Part shown: piece after piece, positions 24,279-33,200 of the stretch | Layout of the letters: each line of letters opens with the position of its first letter | How positions within the stretch are numbered: position 1 is the stretch's first letter | Origin: Gymnothorax reevesii | Lineage: Eukaryota > Chordata > Actinopteri > Anguilliformes > Muraenidae | Assembly: GCA_029721435.1 (NCBI GenBank) | Contig: CM056588.1 | Span: 40,813,430-40,877,429 of the forward strand | Reading direction: 5' to 3' | Length of the DNA stretch: 64,000 nucleotides | The notes under the pieces: generated by a model | The model's input: the letters and a program-made list of their open reading frames with translations, nothing else | Database searches by the model: none | Told to the model about the DNA's origin: nothing | Program-made: the position numbers and the translations under genes

Positions 24279-27200
24279 TCATGACTCCGCAAGAAAATGA
24301 TGTGAGCTTGGTAGACTGTAGTCAAACAGGATATGGGGCCGCACGTGGGCGAGGATGGGGCCCCTAGGGGCGCCGGCCAGACAGAAGGCCTGGTCCATGT
24401 CCAGGCCCCGGCTGCGCAGCATCTTAAGGGCTCGGGCGCACACGTCCCTGGGGCCCCGCGCCACCATCAGGAGGGTGCAGAGAGGGCTGCCGTCCCACCC
24501 GAACCTGCTCCTCATTTTCCCCACGCATTCGGCGAACTCCATCATGGCGTCCTTCAGAAAAATAACATAAAATGTTAATTTTAGACAAAAAAATAGGAGG
24601 AATGGGAGCGCACTCCTCAAGAACACATTTTGAAACTCTGGACAGGTCAAGGTTCACTCATTTGGAACAGACTTTTTCCTGAAAACCATTTTGGACTGCG
24701 GATTCCCTTTTTTCCCCTCTAAATAGAGAGTGGACAGTCTGTCCTTTCCATGTTCCTTTTATATTTATTGAGACAAAACATAAATAAACTCAGAAATGGA
24801 GAACAGAGTGTCATGGTAGGGACTGTACCCCCAGCCCTGGTCATTACTGCTAGCCTAGCACTACGGGAGGGATGCTCATCTAGGGTTAATGTTATAGCAG
24901 TGATGTGTCAGGTTAAGCAGTTTGTGTAGTGCTGAGGAGCAGCAGCTAAAATGGAGTTACCTTTACAGCGGTGATGTGCTAGTGCTGGGTTATGCAGTTA
25001 GTGTAGTGCTGAGGAGGAGAGACTAATATAGAGTTACAGCATCTGACAAAAGTGAGTACACCCCTCACATTTCAACAATTAGACTTAGGGGGGGATCTGA
25101 TTGAGGTCTTTACATATGTTAATGGGATTAACAAAGTTAATTATGTAGGATTCCTTTGACCAAGTGTTGTTAGCAGAACTCAGGGTCACAAATGGAAGTT
25201 GACCAAAGGTAAATTTAGCACTGATATTTGGACATATTTCTTCACCCAAAGAGTAATTTCGATGTGGAGTAGCCTTCCTGACCATATTGTTGAGGCAGAG
25301 ACCATGGGGGTTTTCAAGAGCAGGCTTGACTTAAAGCTAGATACTATTGAGTCATTGAGTATCTGAAGAGATATATTCACAATAGTATAAAGAAACTGGC
25401 GAGCATAGTTAGGCTGAACGGCCTGTTCTCGCCACTCGTTAATTAATTGATTACATCTTTTCAAGGGACAACATTACGGAAATGAAACCGGAATATATTC
25501 TGCAGAAGTCCTTGTACAATATGTGAAGTAATGTAGATTTACTGAACTGTTAAAATAAGTGAACCAACAGTCACTCTTTCCAAAATAGGCAGCAACAAAA
25601 GTGGGTACACCTCACTGTCAACACGCCAAATTGTGTCCATAGTGTCAATATTTAGTGTGAAAACCATTCTTGTCCAGCACTGCCTTGATTCTCCTAAGCA
25701 TGGAATTCACCAGAGCTGCACAGGTTGTTGCTGGGATCCTCCTCCACTCCTCCATGGCAACATGACGGGGCTGGTGGATGTTGGACACCTGCTGCTCCTC
25801 CACCTTTCTCTTGCGGATGCCCCACAGGTGCTAAATGGGATTCAGGTCTGGAGACATATTTGGCCACGCCATCACCTTCACTTTCAGGTTCTTCAGGAAG
25901 GCAGTTGTCATCTTGGAGGCGTGTTTTGAATTGTTATCATGCTGGAAAACTGTTTAGCGTCCCAGTTCCCGAAAGGAGGACATCAAGTTCTGCTTCAGAA
26001 TGTCACAGCACATGTTGAAATCCATTATTCCATCAACGAAGACCCCATGCAGCCACAAACCATGATGCTACCACCACCATGTTTGACTGTAGGCAGTACA
26101 CACTTGTCTTGGTACTCCTCACCAGGGCGCCGTCACGCATGCTAGACGCCATCTGAGCCGAGCAAGTTTATGTCAGTCTTGTCAGACCACTGAACATGGT
26201 TCCAGTAGTTCATGCTCTCGGACTGATTGTCGTCAGCAAACTGTTTTCGGGCGTTCTTGTGGGCTAGCTTCAGAAGAGACTTCCATCATACCCGACAGAC
26301 ATGCAGACCAACTTGGTGCAGTGCACAACATATGGTATGAGCACTGACACGCTGTTCTCCCACTGCTGCAGCCACGCTAGCAAGGCTGCCAGCACTCCTG
26401 CGTCTGTTTTTTTAAGTCAAGTTGTGCACCTGACACAGAGCACGAGCACTCAACCTCTTTGGTCGACCCTGACGAGGCCTGTTCCGAGTAGAACCCGTCC
26501 TGGAAAACTGCTGGATCACCTTGGCAACCGCGCTGTAGCTCAGTTTCATGGTTTTACAGATCTTCTGTAGCTTAGACCATCTTTGTATACAGCAAAAATT
26601 CTCTTTTCCAGGTCCTCAAAGAGTTCTTTCCCATGAGGTGGCATGTTGACCATCCAGTGACCAGAATGACAGCATTGCACCCAAAGCAGCATAATTTAAA
26701 CCTTCAACACATTACACAACCTCATACAGCACAGTCGAACAGACAAAAGCATGAAAATGATGAAAAAGACATGTTTCATTGCTTGGTTGACCAGTACCAA
26801 TTGGGGTGTGTACTCACTTTTGTTACCACCCATTTTGGAAATAATGATCTTTGGTTCAGTTATTTGGACAGTGCAGTAAATATTCAAGCTTCATTTCTGT
26901 AATGTTGTCCCTTGAAAAGAAATAATCAATTAATTGTCCACACTGGGTTTAAAGTGCGTGAAAGTCTGAAAAAAAGATACTGAAACAAGACCTGTGTCAT
27001 TTTGTAGGTCTTAGTGAGCAGATAAAGAAAATGCAAAAATAAAAAAAATCTGTTGTGAATTTTTGGAGAAAATCCACTTTTTCATCGGCATTCAACATGA
27101 AATTTTCAAATTGACGTTAAAGGGTTAAAAAAACTTCTGCGCTTTGGTGATTTATTCCTGAAAGTCTCCTCTGCAGGGCTGTCGATCAAAAGACTGTGAA

Positions 27201-30200
27201 AAATAGTAATAGTAGTCCATCTCCTTTCTTTAACCCTCACGCGGCAAAAATGTTCTATCTAGCTAAATGTAATGCTTAGATGTGCACTATAGTACTCTTT
27301 GACGGCTTGCTTTAATCGCAGACCAAATAGTTTGTTGCTGCTATCCTTTATCTGATGCCTCTCCGAGAATGTTGAGAGGTCAGCGTAAACTGCTTCGAAG
27401 GCTTGCTCAGAATATCAAGCCAATCCACGACCATGGCACTTACAGAACACGCAAATGGTCTCTGATAATGTGGAATTTGGGTGTGATCGAGATGCCAAGT
27501 TTCGCATAGGCCTCACAGAAGTGGGAAACATGGTCTTCCCATCCACTGTTTAGGCTTTGTCCGAAGTAGGAAGTGACCATCTTTCCCATTGCTGCAAATG
27601 CATTTGCGAAGAGTGTGGCTGGATGGCTTGCTGGTGTTTTCGTCGTTGAACTTATGAGCTGGACTAAGATATCAGTTCTGCATAGTAAGGTGAAGCATTC
27701 ATTTCCCTAAAACTGTTTATGGTATTCTTCCTTCACCAGATGTAGCTTCCTTGGCCACTGGATTGCTTCTGGGTATTTTTTTTCTACTTCCATTCCAGCT
27801 GAGGTAATGAATGAAAAGGCCTATTATACATAATGTAATCAGCTGCCAATTGTTCCTACCACACAAAAGGAATGTCCTTGACTATTGGATTAAAGCTGAC
27901 CAACATGAGGGGTTATATTCAGGGATTTAATATTTTCATATTTGTGACAATAAATTTGGTTACCATGGTAACCATTTTGTATTTTCACCAATCTGACCCT
28001 GTGGTATGATTATCTAATAAGTCAAACAATCAAAAGAAAACATGATGGCTTGCAGTTATTAACCCCTTTCTTAGGATTTTGCAATTCAAGATGACTGCTA
28101 CATGAACAAGAGTTGCCAGAAAGACAATAAAGCTCGCCGGGGGGCAACCATCATTATTTACTGTTTTACGACCTGTGCTTTACTGTTTTACTACCTGTGC
28201 TTTAAAAAAACTTTAAGGTCAGGTGAAGGTCAAGGTCAAGGTCATCAGGTCAAACTTCGGCATCAGTAGGTAGGTCTTGCACCAAGGAGTACACAGGCAA
28301 AGTATGAAAGCCCTGTCTCTCACGGTTCAAAAGTTATGGGCAAGGTTAAAGTTTTCTAAAGGTCAGTCAAAGGTCAAGGTAACGAGGTCAGAAATTTTGG
28401 CATCGGTAGGTAGGTCTGGCATCAAGGAGTACACATGCAAAGTATGAAAGCCCTATCTCTAATGGTTCAAAAGTTATAGGCAAGGTTAAAGTTTTTGTTA
28501 TGGGCAAGGTTAAAGTTTTTTAAAGGTCGGTTAAAGGTCAAGGTCAAGGTCACCAGGTCAAAATTTCAGCATCAGTAGGTAGGTCTTGCACCAAGGAGTA
28601 CACATGCAAAGTATGAAAGCCCTGTCTCTCACGGTTCAAAAGTTATGGGCAAGGTTAAAGCTTTTCTGCATGCGGACGAACGCGGACGCCGGGGGTACGA
28701 CAATAGCTCTCCGGACATTCGTCCCGGCGAGCTAAAAACATGGATTTTCTCCAAAAATTCCCAACAGATTTTTTTTATTTTTTGCATTTTCTTTATCTGC
28801 TCACTAAGACCTACAAAATTACACAGCTCTTCTTTCAGAATTTTTTTTTCAGACTTTTAAGCACTTTAAATCCAGTGTGTATCAAAATGTGAGGGGTGTA
28901 CTCACTTTTGTGAGATACTGTACCTTTACAGCTGTGATGTGCTAGTGCTGGGTTATGCAGTTAGTGTAGAGCTGAGGAGGAGAGACTAATATGGAGTTAC
29001 GTTACCGCGGTGATGTGCTAGTGCTGGGTTATGCAGTTAGTGTAGTGCTGAGGAGGAGAGACAAATATGGAGTTACCTTTACAGCCATCATGTGCTGCTG
29101 CTGGGCTTCGCTGAAACCCATTTTTGTCAGAAGTGGTGCTGGGTTGTCAGTCAAGCCCAGTAAGTCCCCCATGAACAGAAGTCTGAGCTGGTCGCTGGGG
29201 TCTGGATCATCCTGTGAGTATAACAGTGCTGCTGCAACACCTGTGTGGGACACGGAACCACAGAGTCTACTCATAAACCAGATTTTGTGCTCCTAGAGTA
29301 ATTATAAAGTCTACGCTCTTGGGAACGAGTGGGATTCTAGTTGGCAACCTGAGATTCTGCTGCCATGTAACAGTTCTTACACCCATCAGCCCCCACCCAT
29401 CTACAGTTTATCATGTAATGTATCTTGGATGCCCCAATCCAGTCATGGACTCGGACACATACAAATAAAATATGAGGAAGGGCATAAGATTAAGGATTGC
29501 GTGATTCCAATATCTGCTGAATTAACAGTGTGATTGCAGAGAACTCGCTCTCCCAGAATCCTCAGCAACAGGCAGGCCCAGACAATGCTCGCGAGCTATG
29601 ACGAATGCAGATTTCTCGCTTGATAAACTGCAGTGATTGAGCAGTGTTCTAAGTGTAGATTGCACACACACACACCCCTCTGCCATGCCTTGCAAACTTC
29701 ATTCCGGTCTGTTGACAAGAACAGCTTGACGTTGTTTGACTGCAGTGGTTCCGCAAAGTCTTCAGGTCCACAAAAGCAGAATCGGCCGACCTCCAGACCT
29801 TGCAGGAGAGAATAGGGAGACGGTGTTGAAACAACACTCGAATGACACAAAAATGTGCCTTTCAGGCCGTATTCATGCATTTGCATATTCCAAAATGGCT
29901 CGTACCATAATGCTCCACACTGGTCTCTATCCTGGAGCGGGTGTGGGAACTATGATTTGTCAACACAAGGATCACATCAAACAGCGACGTTTCTTCTGGA
30001 TCCATCTCCAACAAGTCCTTATTAACCCTCTTTATTGTCTGCAGAGGACAAGAAAAACAGATGGAAAATATCCACTAAAACACTGGCTATGTGACTTGCA
30101 ACGTGGTTCCCTTTACAAGTCTGCCTTGTTACCCCCTTGGCGATTCTTGTCGATGGAGTATTGTCAGTCCTTTCGCTGTCAGTACATCTGTCTGTCCTCC

Positions 30201-33200
30201 CATCACTTTTCCCTGTTCTAGGTGCTCAACTGTTGTAGGGACAGCCCTCAGATTTAAGTAGCTTATACTTATTGGGTGTCTCCAGAAGCGTATTTGATGT
30301 CAAGGTCATAGCTCCGATTTCAGCTCAACTTTTTCAAGTTCAAAGGTCACCCATAAGGCATGGAGGCGAGTATATAGCACCGAGCGCTATCTAGTGTTAG
30401 ATTTATTATTATTAATTCTTTGAACTGCAGGGCCATGTTTAAAACTTTATTCAATTTCCAAACTACTATGGCCACCACCAGGCAGCGACTGTTATCACTT
30501 ATATATTGACTTCTAAGCTCAAGATGGTTTAAAAAATGAATATTAAAGCAAAGACAACCCAGAACCACAATCATACCTTTGAGCACACAGACTGGCCACG
30601 CACCAAGTCATGCGACGGTCCACAATCAGAACACGTACTTTGAACTTTTTTTCCGCCTGATCTGAGCGAGGTACTTCTGAAGATGGTGTGATGAGGAAAT
30701 TTGAATGCTGTGTGAGGCAAGTCTGCTTCGTAAACATGCTTTCTGACTGCAGCAAACCACAGTTTCCTCATAGTTTCTTGGTGCGCACCGCTGCTCAAAG
30801 TTTCGTTCCGTGTCTGGTTACACCGCAACAACCCTTAACACCTAACAGATGTGAAAAAAAGGGATTCTAAAGTCTTCTGAACTATGCAATTTAAAGTGGA
30901 CATGGTGTTCACGGGTGAACTGCAGGAAAACCAAACAAAAAGTCCTGCATCCTCAATTCTGCCACATCGTATCTGGCAGTGTGTTCTTCCCCATGATTAC
31001 ATCATCAGTGCTGACACCACTTAAGGAATTTGAAGGTCACGCATAGTGCTTGTGTAAATTTAAGAATGCACATAAATAATGCTTGTCACTATTGGAAAAT
31101 ACAATTTTAATTCATATTGCGCTCTGTTATGTACGCAATACGCAGAACCCTTTGAAACACATGATATAGCCTAAACATGACTAACGATTAAAAATATAAC
31201 ACATTTAGTTAAATTAGTTGGCTATTGGCAGGTTTAAGATCCAGGTTAGGTTCATGATTGTGAGAATCGACTCAATAGATGACACGTTCTTTCTGCATGT
31301 TGAATGATGACAATAAAAAAATATTGTCATCATCCATCAGGTATAATTCCTGACAGAGGTCTCCCCAATTATGCCAGCAATACCCTCGTCTGCAGTTGAT
31401 AGTTGTGACTGTGAGCCGCCTCCTCCTGTGGCTGATGTATTTTTTGTGCACTTTACCTCCAGTTTCATGTCAAACCATTTACTCTTCACCTCGGACTTGG
31501 TTCTTTGTACAACAGAGACAACATTAACAGCATCTGTCACCTCCATCCAGGCCTTTGCTTTGCCTGTCCCTGTCACACCACTGCTAACAGATGAAAATAA
31601 AATGTTTTTTCTTAACTCCAGTTCACCCAAAATTATTTCTATCTCCGCTTCGAAAAAATTCTTTTTTCTTTCTCTCCCTTTCTTTGTTTGCGCCATGACT
31701 GACAGGTCGACTGGATGCATCTACACCTCCTTATATGGTGGTCATTGGCAATTCATGGGCGGGGATTTATGCTAATGTCGGGAGCGCGCTGTCGCCTAAC
31801 GATGGATTGGCATTCATGATCATACACACGTGTTTACGATCAGATCTGAGTTTCCCGCGGTGTTCATGAATCCGGAGTAGGTTTGCAGTAGCGTAGGATT
31901 TTATGTGCAAATCTTCGCACATATTTACTAACGTTTCATGAATGACACCCATAGTCTTCAGTAACTTGTTTAGCCACTATTTAAGTGCTTAGGCACCACA
32001 TAGAACTTGTGGATATTTAACCAACAGTTATATTTAGCTACGACTAACATGTCACAGATAAACACAGGAAGGAAGACACTTGTCAGAAACATTGTCATTT
32101 GCTTAAGGACTACAAGGGAAGGAAATGTAATTTTTTTTTTTTTCCAGTTACTGCACAGCAACAGTTTTTCACTCTATTATGCATGCATCCATTTGGTCAT
32201 ACAGAACTCCTCAGACGTACCATACAGTAAAAAGTCTGCTTAAAAGACTGCCAGCTCTCATGATGAAGATTAATATCAAGTAACCATTGAAAGATGATAA
32301 CGCATTATCAATTTTATTACGATCAATGCTGAAATGAAGCTTTTGCTCTTGGCTATCTTTCATTCAAAAGGGCTGAGGGAAGAATCAACTGTGAAATGCG
32401 CTTGGTGCAAAGCTGTTTGGGTGGTTGTAATGTTTCATGAGCCTCCCCTGCGGACGCTTAAAGCACATCTTTCTCATGCAGCATATCCTCATCCACTAGT
32501 ATGTCAACCCCCACCAAGAAGACCAAAGGGTGCTGCTCCCTATTGGAGTAAATAATTACTGCACCCAATTTCAACAAGTCAGTCTGCCAAAAAGGAGCAG
32601 CACCTCTCATATGGCAGCCCAATTATCAGATGATAAACAGGAGATTGACTACATCAGTAGGATTCACTAAATTCATTTGGAAACTGGGTACAAGGGAAAA
32701 GCAAAAAAGCTACAACTAGTCTTGAGGTCCTGATTATTCATGGCCTAAACTCCTGTGGCCAGCATCTTTTTACCTTAATAAAGGGAAACGCTCTGCCCAT
32801 CTTAAAAGGCTCATCATCATAGGCAGTGGAGTCTCTGTCAAGCCCCTCCTCCTCCCCCAGGTCAAAGATGGAGCTGGCAGTCACTGCTATGACCACTGCC
32901 CGAGACATGTCTTTCTGTAGAGGGAAACAGTGATTATATGCACAGCTTTTCAATCTAGAGCCACTATAGATTATATCAACAGAAAAATGGAAAAGTACAA
33001 TGGAACAGTCTTTAATAGAAGTCTGAAACTCGGTGAGCATTTTTTCCAGACAAATACACTTAATGTCACATCAATATGGGGGGGCCGGGCGGGGGCACAC
33101 AGTGAACGGTAAGAAATGCATATAGGTAGGATACACATGCTCCTTGTTTGTAAGAAACAGGTGATATTACTGAATAGATAGCCAGTGACTTTGCCCTTCA

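Larger units (their letters stand above)
25037..28920 (-). mobile_element. Tc1/mariner element with nested insertions
   Basis: Ends are CAGCATCTGACAAAAGTGAG (left) and CTCACTTTTGTGAGATACTG (right), flanked by TA dinucleotides (25035-25036, 28921-28922), the Tc1 signature. Long terminal repeats continue inward (ACACCCCTCACATTT; TTTTCAAGGGACAACATTAC). The second set of ACTCACTTTTGTTRCC-type direct repeats, at about 25595 and 26810, is also present. The body encodes a decayed transposase on the minus strand. A LINE tail interrupts the left terminal repeat and another DNA transposon the right one, which explains the 3.9-kb size instead of about 1.6 kb. Confidence 0.9.

Noticed and set aside
28215..28665. 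CRISPR-like spaced repeats
   Set aside because: Units are 140-bp tandem copies without unique spacers, in a eukaryotic transposon.
29736..30221. 161-codon plus-strand frame
   Set aside because: It overlies exons 3 and 4 of the minus-strand nt5c1-like gene, whose spliced product has family homology.
30543..30831. Possible nt5c1-like exon (KKFKVRVLIVDRRMTW)
   Set aside because: The exon at 29906-30038 supplies the expected NT5C1 segment with correct phases; this stretch has no fitting splice sites.
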